Assembly (NCBI GenBank): GCA_964030475.1
Contig: CAXIPT010000020.1
Coordinates: 125,912-189,911, forward strand
Length of the DNA: 64,000 nt
Origin: Tethya wilhelma
Taxonomy: Eukaryota; Porifera; Demospongiae; Tethyida; Tethyidae
Reading direction: 5' to 3'
How positions within the stretch are numbered: position 1 is the stretch's first letter; each line of letters opens with the position of its first letter. Of this stretch, positions 22,774 to 33,881 are shown in pieces. Under the pieces are notes generated by a model. It had not been told where the DNA came from. It saw only the letters and a program-made list of their open reading frames with translations, and searched no databases. Both the position numbers and the translations under genes were made by a program.

Positions 22774-25700
22774 TATGGCAGGACTGCTCTGTGGTGGGCT
22801 TCAAGTAGAGGATACCATGAAGTGGTCCAGACATTACTGGAAGGTGGAGCTGACCCCAATATTGCTAATGATGTAAGTGAAGTTTGATCACACAACATTT
22901 GGGATTTTAGAGCCAATATACATGTCAATAATAGTGGCCACTATCTGGTTTGAGTTTTGCTTTTAGATAAAAGAATTAACCACCTGATTTTTTAATAAAT
23001 TGCAACATTATTGAGTGTGCATGCTCATTCTCCCTGTTCTTTAGTATCTTTCCTAGTCAATAGCTGTATATGTGTCTCATAAGAAAAGTATTTACCACTC
23101 CATAGACCACGAGGAATGTACAGCATTGTGTAACATGTTGTGACTCTTCACAGTACAGCTGAAGTAGTAGATGGTTTCCCGGCAGGTTTCTCAGGCACAC
23201 ATAGTACTCCAGGCCCGTACGGAGGGGGGGTTCGAAGGGTTCGATCGAACCCCCTAAAATTTTGAGCCACACCCACCATGGTGCATTGCACGTGTGTGTC
23301 ATGTGTTGAAAGATTGGTAGCACGTGGATTAGCTTAGTGCAGGTGGTCATACTCGCTAGAATGGCCTCTAGACAAAGAAAGAGAAAGAAAGTTGATTGTG
23401 TTTCTATTACTAAATTTTTACGAGTGGACAGTTCCTCTACAACAAAAGAAATAACCTCTGAGGCTAGCACAAGCTCGAAGGATATTGACAGTGCCTGTGG
23501 CAAGGATCCGCGAAATAATTATGTAAGTGCGGGTTGTGATGGTAGAGAATCAGATATTGAGATGTCTGAAAGTGGGGTAAACGATGAGCACTGTGACACA
23601 GTAATAGATATTGGTTTAGTACTTCGAGAATCTATGACTAGCATTGAAGCATCCAAAGTCATTTCAGATCTATCTACGGGACAAAAATACACTTTCCTAA
23701 CAAGACATTATAAGCCTGACAAAAACTTTGAATATCCAAAAGTTTACAGTAATGGATGCAATAGATCATTTCAACACAATTGGTTGGATAAATATTCATG
23801 GCTAGTCTATAGCAAGATAGTCGATGGTGGCTTCTGTAAATATTGTTCACTGTTTGCTAAGAACAGAGAGTCACTTGGAGTACTTGTCAACAAACCATTT
23901 AAGAAATGGATAAAGGTGAACAAAACTGTTGATGGTCATGCATCTAATAAGTACCATGCTGATGCTGTGGAAGCTGCATTAGCCTTTAAGCAATCAGTAG
24001 AACAACCACAGTCAAATATTGATGTGCGTTTTAACATGGAACTTGTCAATGTAATACAGGAAAACAGGCATGTGGTTAAATGCTGTGCTCAATGCATTCT
24101 CTACTGTGGCAGACAGTGTATTGCCTTAAGAGGTGACACAGAAAGACTAGACCAACCTGGGAACCCTGGTAATTTTTTGGCAATGCTAAAGCTTATAGCG
24201 AACTACGATTCTGTATTAAAGAAGCATCTAGAGAAACCTAGACAGAGAAATGCCACATATATTTCACCTAGGATCCAAAATGAAATCATTGATATAATTG
24301 GGAAAAATATAATACAAAAATCTATTCTGGACACTGTACGACATGCAAAGTTTTTCTCAATAATGGTAGATGAAGTGACATCCCATAACACTGAAGTAAT
24401 GCCACTTTGTATCCGGTTCATTGACAGTGATAAGTGTGTAAGAGAGGAATTCATACAGTTTTCTACACTTGTTAGAGTTAAGGGTGAAGCTATAGCAAGG
24501 CAGATATGTCATGATCTACAAGCACTTGATTTAGATGTTAAGCAAATTAGAGGTCAAGGGTACGACGGTGCTGCTAATATGTCTAGTCATCGAACTGGAG
24601 TTCAAGCACATATCAAGAATGAGTCCCCACGAGCAATTTATACTCATTGTAGTGGTCATTGTCTGAACTTAGTTATAAGCCATTCATCAAATTTACCAGT
24701 TGTAAGAAATGTACTTGACAAAATGAAAGCAACATGTCTCTTTTTCTTAAAGAGCCCAAAGAGAAATAGCCTCTTATCTGAAATTGTTTCAAGTTCCATC
24801 AGTGAAAGGAGCAAACGAAAGCCACTCATTGACTTGTGTAAAACCCGTTGGGCAGAAAGACACTCAGCCTATCAGCATTTTTATCAATGCTATGTTTTTA
24901 TTATTAAATCACTGGAAGTGATATCTATGGGGTTGCACAACAATGAGTTGAGTGGAAATTTTTCTAATGCTTCCTGGGACCATGAATCGAAAAACACTGC
25001 CGCCTCACTTTTACAGGGATTAACAGACTTCAATTTTATAGTAGTGTTTTTGACAGTGTATCACTTTCTCTCTCATTTATCTGGAATAACCATTAAACTA
25101 CAAAGCTCTACCATTGATATTATAGATGCTTTTCAACAGGTTGATGAAATCAAAGTATTTTACAAAGATTTGAGGAGAAATATTGAAGACCAATTTCACA
25201 AGGTATATGAACAAAGTGTGAGGATGGGCTCATCTGTGGCTGTAGAACCTTCCAAGCCAAGGAGCTGTGCTAGGCAAAGGAACCGTCCAAATGCAGATGC
25301 TGAGACTACTGAAGACTGGTATAGAATCAATGTTGCTGTACCTTTTCTGGATCATATTATTCAAGAAATTGATACACAGTTTTCGCCAATGGCTCAAACA
25401 GCTTCTACACTTCTTGGTTTAGTACCATCAGTTATGTATAAAAAGGACGTCGATATGACTGAAGTTGTTCAACTCTACTCTGATGATATGCCATCATCTG
25501 AGCTTTTCATGCAAGAATATGACAGGTGGAAACTCAGGTACATATCAAAGTCAGAGTCTGAACGACCTTCTACTTGTGTTAGTGCCTTGTATGATTGTGA
25601 TGAAGATCTCTATCCAAACATATACACACTATTACAAATAGCATGTACCCTTCCAGTAACATCATGTGAGTGTGAACGCAATGCAAGCACTTTGCGTAGA

Positions 25701-28700
25701 CTAAGAACTTTTATGAGAGCTGGAATGACTGAAAACAGGCTTACTTCTCTTGCTCTTATGCATATCCATTATGATCATGAAGTAAATCTGGATACTGTTG
25801 TAGATCTATTTTCACAGGGAAATTTTTCCATTTTCCGAATGTTGGGATGTACATTTTTATTGGATAATTGATGGTAATTTGTTGGAAATTTGCTGGATTT
25901 TTTTTTCAGCATGCATAGAGAGATCTATACCTATAAGAACATTTCCCAAAGTAATACTTTCATTGGATTTTTAGATCAGGAGTTATGGCCACTTGTGTGA
26001 TTCATAAAAAAGGTCAAAGGTTAAATTTTACGATGATTCTCCATCAATTATCCGATAAAATTGTACATCCCAACGTTTGGAATATGGAAAAATTTCCCTG
26101 TGTTTCTGAACTACATCCAAGAAGATTACAGCTAAATAGTCTTCTTTTTGAATCACCAAGTTGTTGAAGAAGTCATTAATTGTTTATTGTGTGTCACTGT
26201 AACAGTTTTAACTTTTAATTATTATCAGATTTTTTATAGTTATATGTGGTTGAGGATTAATAACAGTTAAAAGTAATTTATAGATTAATTCTCAAATTTA
26301 ACTTGACGTGGAACCCCCCTTCCAAAAAGTCTGGGTACGGGCCTGTACTCAGTGTGTTCTCTCTAGCTATCTCTCTCCTCACGAATATTAAATTTCTTCA
26401 AAAATTAAGTAACTGAGTGTGGTACATTTTCTCACATCAGAGACACAAGGTAGATGTGGCCTGTGTCAGCAATGTTTCTTTGTCATCTCAGATCATGCCC
26501 ACTTTGCAGATGCTATATGTTTTCATCAGTGACCCATTGCAGTATTTGTCAGTTTGTTGAAACTTACCTTGGCAGTGCATATAATGTTATAGGACAAGAT
26601 TTTGTGTGTCCAGAAATGGCTCATCTTTTACACAAACATTTTGTAATAACTCACATTTCATATACACCACATGGGATGTACTATACAGCATTGTGAAAAA
26701 GTTGTGAATCTCATTATCAACCTCACAGTAGTAGTATACGTAGTAACCTGTGGTTTCCCAAAATTCCCAGACACACAGAGTACTCTCAGTGTGTAATCTC
26801 TTCATTGGTTGTTGTCTTGTGTTTCCTCTCAGGATGGTGACACTCCACTTATAGTGGCTAGTGGGAACTATCACCTCCAAGTAGTTCAACTGCTACTGAA
26901 CTACCAGGCTGATGTGAATGCAAGGAACAAGGTATGTAACTGAGTTTGAAGTTAGAGTTCACCATATTATACCTATGCCTGTATTAGCTGTCATGCATTC
27001 CTACAGCCCTGGCTGATGCTACAGTATGTCTAACACTATGACCATAATAATAAAGGCACCGGTGGTGCACAAGCCTCAGGCAGCGCACTCTGTCACTTGC
27101 AACTTGTGATTAAGCAGCATAAATCGCAGACAATGAACCAGATGAGCAATGCTATGATTATCAGCAAACCTATATGTGCTACCTGAATCATGTAATATGA
27201 GCATGCAGCCTTAGCTATAGCTGGAACTTGGCATGTGGAAGTTCACTGCATGGTAAACACACTGACACAGCTAACTTGTAAGCTCAGAATTTTTGCTTGC
27301 AATCAATTGAGTTACCTACCTGTGCAAGCTACTAAGCCACCCGCAGAGCCAAGCACATCACATCCAGAGGCTGGGTGCCTGACGTCCAGCTGTATTTCTA
27401 GATAACGCACACTACACGTGGAGAGTTATTGATGGGTGCGTTTTCGAAGGTAAGCATTCAGAGAAGCACAAAAGCCTCGTATCTCAGAAACTACAGTGTC
27501 TTGCAAGATTCTACACAACCATTTTCAAGATAATTTTGATTCATGAACGTAAGAACCTTCGGTTTGGACCATAGAGCTGCCATTCTTCACATTATCCAGT
27601 AACAGACAGACGCACACACACACATGCACACAAAACGACTACCGTAACCCTCTGCACGTGATACTCACGCGCCGAGGCTTAATTACAGTGGCTGCATGTT
27701 AGTGTGTAGCTATAGTAGTCTATTCAACCTAGATACTGAGTAGCTTTGTAAGTTGACAACACATTTACTATGTAATCGTATGATGCATGACATTGTATAG
27801 TAGGAAAATCATAGTATTCTTCACAATAATTCATGCTATGATTATGTTGTTTGTATTATTGTCTCCAGTATGGCCTCACTGCTCTGATGAAGGCTTCAAA
27901 AGGAGGACACCTTGAAGTGGTGAAGACATTACTGAACGGTGGTGCTGACCCCAATATTGCTGATGATGTAAGTGGGTGTAGTTTGTGTACTTGTATGTTT
28001 GACATCATTCTATTGTTTGATAGGAAAAGAATTGGACAGCTATCTTTTTGGCTTGTGATAAGTATAATTATTATGGTTCTGTTGAGAGTCGTCTTGAAGT
28101 GGTCCAGCTGCTCATCAACCATGGTACTGATGTGGACTTCAGAGATAAGGTATAGGTATGGATAATGAGCATCATGTGTATTTTAGGTATGGACAGTGGC
28201 AGTGCATGTACTTTTGAACAAATTTATAATATTACCATAGAGTCTAAAATGTGCAAAAACTATGTGCATTTAAACCCAAAACAGTGAGTGGGAGTATACA
28301 TGTCAATTCAATGTAAAATTGTATTACATGAATTTTTTGGTGTGAAGCTTTATTACTGATTTACAGTATACACAAACCATGCTCAATAATCAGTCAGTAT
28401 TAAAAGGTCGGCATAAATAGTTGATTGTATGTCTTCTCTCCCTCCCTCCCTCCCTCCCTCCAGTCTGGAGTGTCTGCTAGTGATGTTGCCCTCACTCATG
28501 GCTTCAAGGAAGTCAGTGATTTTATTCTACAACACAGTCACTCCAAACAACAGAACACAATCAATGAGGTAGACATCAGATAGATAAAACTATAACCATA
28601 CACACACACTAATATGGTTTAAAACTAATGCTCATTGATACACATTAGAGCGTCTACACGTCCCATGCATGGATTAGCCTTTAGCTGGATTATAATGTGC

Positions 28701-29226
28701 ATTTAGTACTGTGTGTAAACGGGGCTTAAATCCTTTCAAAATGAAGTAAGCTAGGTAATTAATATATGCTTATTGTAATTGACTCTTCAGGAAGTCAGTG
28801 ATCCTCAAGCCCCTGTCAGTCCCTCCCAACCACAGAATACGGTCAGTGAGGTAGGTACACATGTAAGAAATGGGTTATCTATAATTGTTGAATGAGTTGA
28901 TCCTAACAGACTGCAATGTGATGGTGTTGACTAGCTGGTGTTATGTGTCCCTCTCTTGTCCTCAGGAGACCAGGAGAAGAGTGCTGACTGCTGGAGACTA
29001 TTTCAAGGCCTTGATGGACTTCTTCCTCCCTGAGAAGGCCAAGAAGAGAGAGACCCTTCACGGTGATGATGTCATCAATGATGATGATGATGATATAGGC
29101 AGATTCAGAGGCCGTGGTGAGAGACCAGCTGTACAATCCAAGAGAAGTCTGTTCCAGCAATTTACTAATAGATTTAGAGGTAGAAGAAGACAGCGTCCCC
29201 AAGACACACCACCTGTCATCCACTGA
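22774..29226 (+). CDS. Ankyrin-repeat protein, 3' part of gene
   Basis: Seven exons: 22774-22872, 26833-26931, 27869-27967, 28024-28149, 28464-28568, 28791-28850 and 28966-29226 (TGA). All have GT-AG borders and all join in phase 0. The first three are exactly 99 bases and each encodes one 33-residue ankyrin repeat (for example YGLTALMKASKGGHLEVVKT); the fourth is a longer 42-residue repeat. The tail has a KEVSDFILQH-type repeat cap, linker exons, then a basic Arg-rich end with an acidic DDVINDDDDD patch. Ankyrin repeats bind other proteins; the partner is unknown. The 5' exons are outside or unrecognised. A complete transposon lies in the first visible intron. It is the best candidate for a living host gene here. 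Confidence 0.85.
23361..25871 (+). CDS. hAT-like transposase (TTF finger, DUF4371)
   Basis: I prefer the ATG at 23361 (MASRQRKRKK, a basic likely nuclear-import start) over the ATG at 23337. Order: acidic linker; TTF-type zinc finger (FQHNWLDKYSWLVYS, FCKYCSLFA, HASNKYH) at residues ~130-210; DUF4371 and RNase H-like core with FFSIMVDEVT and IRGQGYDGAANMS carrying acidic catalytic residues; C-terminal hAT dimerisation region (NIYTLLQIACTLPVTSCECER). It would cut and paste the element in the nucleus. A MITE insertion replaces the last ~20 residues with an unrelated 18-residue tail; those lost residues are still readable at 26107-26167 and in the 1.9-kb copy. Otherwise the frame is open. Confidence 0.9.
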   Translation: MASRQRKRKKVDCVSITKFLRVDSSSTTKEITSEASTSSKDIDSACGKDPRNNYVSAGCDGRESDIEMSESGVNDEHCDTVIDIGLVLRESMTSIEASKVISDLSTGQKYTFLTRHYKPDKNFEYPKVYSNGCNRSFQHNWLDKYSWLVYSKIVDGGFCKYCSLFAKNRESLGVLVNKPFKKWIKVNKTVDGHASNKYHADAVEAALAFKQSVEQPQSNIDVRFNMELVNVIQENRHVVKCCAQCILYCGRQCIALRGDTERLDQPGNPGNFLAMLKLIANYDSVLKKHLEKPRQRNATYISPRIQNEIIDIIGKNIIQKSILDTVRHAKFFSIMVDEVTSHNTEVMPLCIRFIDSDKCVREEFIQFSTLVRVKGEAIARQICHDLQALDLDVKQIRGQGYDGAANMSSHRTGVQAHIKNESPRAIYTHCSGHCLNLVISHSSNLPVVRNVLDKMKATCLFFLKSPKRNSLLSEIVSSSISERSKRKPLIDLCKTRWAERHSAYQHFYQCYVFIIKSLEVISMGLHNNELSGNFSNASWDHESKNTAASLLQGLTDFNFIVVFLTVYHFLSHLSGITIKLQSSTIDIIDAFQQVDEIKVFYKDLRRNIEDQFHKVYEQSVRMGSSVAVEPSKPRSCARQRNRPNADAETTEDWYRINVAVPFLDHIIQEIDTQFSPMAQTASTLLGLVPSVMYKKDVDMTEVVQLYSDDMPSSELFMQEYDRWKLRYISKSESERPSTCVSALYDCDEDLYPNIYTLLQIACTLPVTSCECERNASTLRRLRTFMRAGMTENRLTSLALMHIHYDHEVNLDTVVDLFSQGNFSIFRMLGCTFLLDN
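25813..26102. mobile_element. 290-base MITE inside the transposase gene
   Basis: Ends cacagggaaatttttcca and its near complement are about 60-base imperfect inverted repeats. TTT flanks each side. The 1.86-kb copy shows the empty site (tctattttctgaac). CACAG-type ends and a 3-base duplication recall CACTA-type elements; the assignment is tentative. It changes the transposase C-terminus. Confidence 0.9.
26351..26832 (+). other. Intron sequence resembling the preceding intron
   Basis: 26655-26800 resembles 23085-23209 (tacagcattgtg, ggtttccc, cacaca(t/g)agtactc). The ankyrin exon and its intron therefore duplicated as one unit. Confidence 0.6.
26932..27868. other. Intron; repeat-like fragment
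   Basis: This ankyrin intron is unusually long for the gene. It has a block at 27040-27690 with short CA runs near 27607-27630 that looks inserted. No coding frame is supportable. Confidence 0.4.
28436..28460. repeat. (CTCC)n at a splice acceptor
   Basis: Six CTCC units form the polypyrimidine tract just before the ankyrin exon at 28464. Confidence 0.85.
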
Positions 29227-29729
29227 CAGTATTAGAACACCAGCATACACATGTATAACTTTAATAGTTAATTATTATCTGATCATGCAAAACACATTTT
29301 ATTGTTCATAATATTTTTTGTTTGTTTGTTTGTTTCAATTATTGTTTTTTTTTCTTTCCCTTTAGTTGTTGTTTTGGTTGTTAGAATTAAATTGAAAATT
29401 TATTTCATTCATATTTAGCTACTTGTAGTGTATTGCGAAGAGCAAGCTTTGCTTTGCTTAGCTTTGACAAATGTAATTTATAATAATGCTCATGCAAACA
29501 TTCAGATCTGAAGATATTGCTACATGCATGCATTTGGTTTCTTCACCTTTGACCTTAAATCTTACCAGTTCAGAGTCTGAGAGATCAAAGTTCAAAGTCT
29601 ACCATCTTGTGGTGACAAGCCATCATTGTGTTCCGCTTTGTCTGCAGCAGTCTCTGAGGGGGTGCTTATGTTGAAGATGACTTCATTGTGTGTCTCTGTG
29701 AGCAGCCTCACTGCCTTAATGCAAGCGTA
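29227..29729. other. 3' flank of the ankyrin gene
   Basis: Likely 3' untranslated and intergenic DNA, with a (TTTG)n run near 29318-29335. No gene is visible. Confidence 0.5.
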
Positions 29730-29761
29730 CTGTCTCTTATACACATCTACGCTGCCGACGA
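29730..29761. other. Probable Tn5/Nextera sequencing-adapter remnant
   Basis: ctgtctcttatacacatct (29730-29748) is the 19-base Tn5 mosaic end used in Illumina Nextera libraries. It is followed by acgctgccgacga, which matches the rest of that adapter except for one missing G. This is not animal sequence. It lies 11 bases left of where the CXXC-OTU duplicate starts, so the join is suspect. Confidence 0.9.
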
Positions 29762-29839
29762 AGATAGGGTTAGTACAGTTTTTGACATAAACAACGTGGT
29801 GAAAAAAGACAAAGTACTAGGTGAGGTGTTTCACATAAG

Positions 29840-31069
29840 TTACTGTATAATAGTATCTCTGCAGTCAATGTAGGAACATGTGATAGTCGGCTTTGTATTA
29901 GACACTCTGCCAGTAGTTGTTGTTAGGCTGTCATAGTGACTATCACCACTGTACAACAGCTCAAAGTGTATTGGTACTTGTAAATCCTCATCTGAAGGGT
30001 CCACCTCAGGACAAAGCTGGTAACTGAAACGACTTTGTGGTCCTAGTGGATTAATTTCTTCCCACTTGTAGTTTGATGAAGGGCTACGAACAAAAAATAT
30101 TGGGATTTGAAAGTATGTTGCAGCTGCTAGTAGCTCCACATGAGTGCCCCATTTGCCTGGGTAGGACATACTAGCAATATGCTTTTGTATGTCAGGTACA
30201 TTGATTTCAGTCAGCAGTTCTGAAAACGTATTACTGTTCATGTTTTCAAATCTCACCAATAGAGAACGGACAGCAAAATGTCTACCAGATGTGCCAAATA
30301 GCTGGTGTGAAAGGCATCTGAACATACAGTTGCCATCTCCAGCCACTTAGTGGACTTTTCTCCCTTCACTACTCAAGAAAGAAACGAGTGGATCTTTCTG
30401 TTCCTGTACGAATTTGTATGTAGGTAGATATATAGATGTACATGTCTATTTGCATAATGTTCATGTGAATATACATGCATTGTGTGCATGTGTATCATGT
30501 ACAACTGTACCTTATTGTCACAGCTTTTTTCCTTTGTGCTTGTAGGCTGGGTTGCTTGGTCACCCACTGCTTTTGCCTGTTTTGACCAATGCATGTGATT
30601 GTTTTTGTATTAGGTCACATGTACGTCAGTATGGCAATATAACTGTGCATACTTGTAGACATTTCCTGTGTATACAACACTTTTTCTTGTGCCCAGGTCC
30701 ACCAAACTGCTTCATATCCAAGCAAAAAATACACTTTCCACAGTTTGGGGCTAGACAGGAATCACATTGTCCGCATTGTCTAGTCTTCTTTCCTAAATTA
30801 ATGTCAAGGTTTGAACATGTATGCAGAGATAGTGTGTATGCTTATAATATTCACCATTCTTTTGTGTTTTTGTTTCACTGGTGCTGGTTGTTTGTTGCTC
30901 TGTATCCATTTTATTCTGTACCTGTAAACATGTAGTGATGGGTAGCAGCATATGTATACATCCATATTTGTGAATCTGAGTGGGTATACACATACGAATG
31001 TACTTACTGTTGTTTGGGAGTCTGTTGCTTTGTTAGAACTTGCTGACTCATCGACTTGTGTTTCCTGGT
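29840..31069 (-). pseudogene. CXXC-OTU fusion, copy 2 with a stop codon
   Basis: Exons 30921-30855, 30792-30653, 30576-30511 and 30403-29840 match copy 1, with identical borders and phases. An additional upstream exon (from 31008 leftward border GTAAGT, up to about 31069) reads QETQVDESASSNKATDSQTT in phase with the next exon. In the OTU exon, the Arg codon before VAGDGNC has become TAA, ending the protein before its catalytic Cys. The CXXC finger is intact. Because of the adapter 80 bases downstream, this copy's placement is uncertain. Confidence 0.75.
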
Positions 31070-31080
31070 CTGTGAGGTCT

Positions 31081-32041
31081 TGTACACAGTAAAAACAACC
31101 GTGTCAAAGTGACACGCGTCCGCGTGTCAATTATTTGTCCATTTTTTGACACACCTACATACATGTAAACTTGAACTGTGTTGAAACAGCATGCAGCTCA
31201 TCAGTCAAGTGTGTCATATTATTGCTTGCTTTTTCTGTGCTAAAATTTTACTTTTCTTGATAAAAACAATTTTGAATCACATAGAAAATACTTCAGAACT
31301 GAAACAACATCAGCAAATATGAATACTGACAGTGGTATCCATGCATGGAATACTTAGACAAATAAGAAACCATATAGAGTCAGCACACTTGACTTGATCA
31401 TCTTGCCAGGCTTGAACAAACTTCATGAGGTAGGTCTGGTGAAAGCCTAATAAATAGATAAAAATCAAGGCTTATAACAAACAAGAGGACTCAGCATAAA
31501 GCCGGATTTTGACTTACCTTCAGATTTTGAGGGGTTCCAACTGAGATTACTGCAGGACCGTGAAAACACCATGATTTCAAGCTTCTTGTTGTTAGATTCA
31601 CAGGCGCTGTAACTGTACTTTGTCTTTGGCACGTCTACAATCTTTTATCTGGCAAAACAAATCATAGTTTTATTTACAAACTTTCACAAAAAAGTTGATA
31701 TCTTACTTCTTACCGTAAATTCCATCTTTTATCAACTCTAGCGTTTCTCTTTTTGTAGAAATAACTCCTCACAACTCATTTTACAGTCTTTTTTCTTGTC
31801 TTCACAAAAAAAAGTTCTCTTTGTGGCAGCTGTCTCTATGATTGAAAAATGAGTACTGAGCATGCGCAAAACAGAATGATGTCATAGTATTTACGTTGGG
31901 CTTTAATTGGAATAAATCTGAGTTTTGTGTTGTTGGCTGTGGGAGCTGAAAATCTCTTGAAAAGAGTTTGTATTTTGGTCCTGGTTGGAAAAGAATGATG
32001 CAGTGCAGTTTATTACAGTTCTATTGTGTGATTAAATTTAG
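31081..32041. other. No gene seen
   Basis: A palindromic gtgtcaaagtgacac motif lies at 31102, and the rest is AT-rich. Further 5' exons of the minus-strand CXXC-OTU gene could be here but none is convincing. Confidence 0.4.
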
Positions 32042-33731
32042 CCCAGTTATCTAGTTGAAGGAGATGACGAACACCCCCTGAGTAAGGATGTGGATGTTGC
32101 TGTGTGGTTGCATAACAGAGAGTATCACAATCAGCCCTTGCCACGTGATGCATTTGACTTTGTCATTGTAATGGACAGCATGCATGAAGACTTCGATGAC
32201 TACAAGAAGAGAGAATTGCATCGTACCTTCTCTACTATAGAGCTTCTACAGTACTACTTGTACTGCCACCCTGAGTTAAATAACTCAATCATCCCCAAGT
32301 ATGGAAGAGTCTACCTACAACTATGATCCTCTCAGATGGATGAGCTCTGCTTGTGGGTTGAGCAACTTCGGACAGAGTTTGGTCAGAAGATGGAGAAGGC
32401 ATTCAATGGCTCATTTTTTGAAGGTACAAAATTAATGTTGCCTTACCATATATGCTAACCTTTTTTTGCTAACCCAGCTGAGAGCAGGAGAGCCACTGAC
32501 CCCACACCAGCTGAGAGCAGGAGAGCCACTGACCCCACACCAGCTGAGAGCAGGAGAGCCACTGACCCCACACCAGTTGAGAGTAGGAGAGCCACTGACC
32601 CCACACCAGCTGAGAGCAGGAGAGCCACTGACCCCACACCAGCTGAGAGCAGGAGAGCCACTGACCCCACACCAGCTGAGAGCAGGAGAGCCACTGACCC
32701 CACACCAGCTGAGAGTAGGAGAGCCACTTATTCTACACAGGCTGAGAAGACGGCTAAGAAGAGAGTTATGGTAGTTACCAACCGTACACAACCAGCTAAG
32801 AGGAGAAAGGTACTGTTTTTAATGTAGACAGAGACACATGTGCGACATGAATATATGTTTTCTTGTTATTAGGTTTCAGACCGAGACAAGACATGGATAA
32901 AGGGATTAAATCTATCCATGTTTGACAAGAGTGGTTTGAATGCCCCCCAAGGGATGCTAACAGATCTACATATTGATGCTGTCAATTCTCTGCTCAAGAA
33001 AAGGTTTCCTCACTTGCTCGGGCTGCAATCCCCATTACGAGGGCAAAATGGAAGCTTTCTGCCCATAACAGTTCCCTCTAGTGAAGGTTAGACCTTGAGT
33101 CTGAGTCTATGTATACATGTTGTTATAATTATAGCTTTTGTTCCGAATTTATTTTGTTTGTTTTCACTCATGTATTATAGCACTGGCCATACAGATCCTG
33201 TTTGACCCATCTCGGCATCACTAAATATATACATGCTACCAGAATGGAATCATCAAGCTATTTGACTCATGTCTCAGTAGCAATCTGACGGCTTTAATTG
33301 AAAATCAACTGGTTATGTTGTACCAGAATTTCATGAAAGAGAGCAAGCTACATGTTGTAGTGGAGCCTGTCCAACAGCAGCAAGGTGATAGCATTTGTGG
33401 ACTTTATGCAATAGCTTTTGCAGTATCACTGGCACATGGCAAACACCCGAAGAAAGTACGATTTCAACAACTTGAAATGAGGAAGCATCTAAATATTTGC
33501 TTTGAGCAAGGGTCCATCTCAGTTTTCCCCCAGTGCAGCCCTGAAACCTTAGTAACGTGTTGTAAAACACGGAAGATATGTATTCAAACATATTGTTATT
33601 GTTTAATGCCTGAATCATTTGATTCCAAGATGATTTGTTGTGATACATGTAACAAATGGTATCATTACACGTGTGTCAACATTAAAAGAAATCGTAAAGT
33701 ATGGCATTGCAATTGTTGTGCTCAGCAATAA
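32042..33731 (+). pseudogene. Ulp1-like protease with PHD finger, copy 1
   Basis: Exons about 32042-32326, 32338-32423, 32478-32809, 32873-33086 and 33181-33731. Between the first two the frame breaks at a TGA. Exon 32478-32809 is mostly an 11-residue tandem (AESRRATDPTP), followed by a basic KKR/RRK stretch. The last two exons hold a C48/Ulp1-type cysteine protease: FDPSRHH with the catalytic His, LFDSC with Asp, VEPVQQQQGDSICGLYAIAF with Gln and Cys. The Trp that normally follows the His is a TAA stop. A C-terminal PHD finger follows (CYC, CCDTC, WYHYTC, WHCNCC). The family removes SUMO-like tags in other eukaryotes; here it is probably transposon-borne and dead. Confidence 0.75.
32478..32740 (+). 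repeat. 33-base coding minisatellite, about 8 units
   Basis: The unit ctgagagcaggagagccact + gaccccacaccag repeats about eight times. It is in frame in the Ulp1 gene (AESRRATDPTP). Only a few substitutions separate units, which suggests recent expansion. The other frames read through the whole array too, which is an artefact of the 33-base period. Confidence 0.95.
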
Positions 33732-33881
33732 TTATTTATTTTTGTCAATACAAATATTACTTAATTATTTATTCTTGTCATTACACATTACAATATTATT
33801 TTATTGCAATCTAATTGATTATCAAGTTTGTATGTATAACATTGCTGTAACAATGCTGCTACTGCGCTGCAATGATTGAAC

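Larger units (their letters stand above)
23210..26345 (+). mobile_element. Complete hAT-like transposon (3.1 kb)
   Basis: Terminal inverted repeats CAGGCCCGTAC are seen at 23210 and, inverted, at 26335-26345. TACTC flanks both ends (23205-23209 and 26346-26350), a 5-base target duplication. The paralogous intron at 26776-26800 has the uninterrupted gtactctcagtgtg. It contains one transposase gene and a younger MITE at 25813. Confidence 0.9.

Noticed and set aside
32432..32791. Four long overlapping frames on both strands across the 33-base array
   Set aside because: They arise because the repeat period is a multiple of three. Only the plus-strand AESRRATDPTP frame joins to flanking exons.
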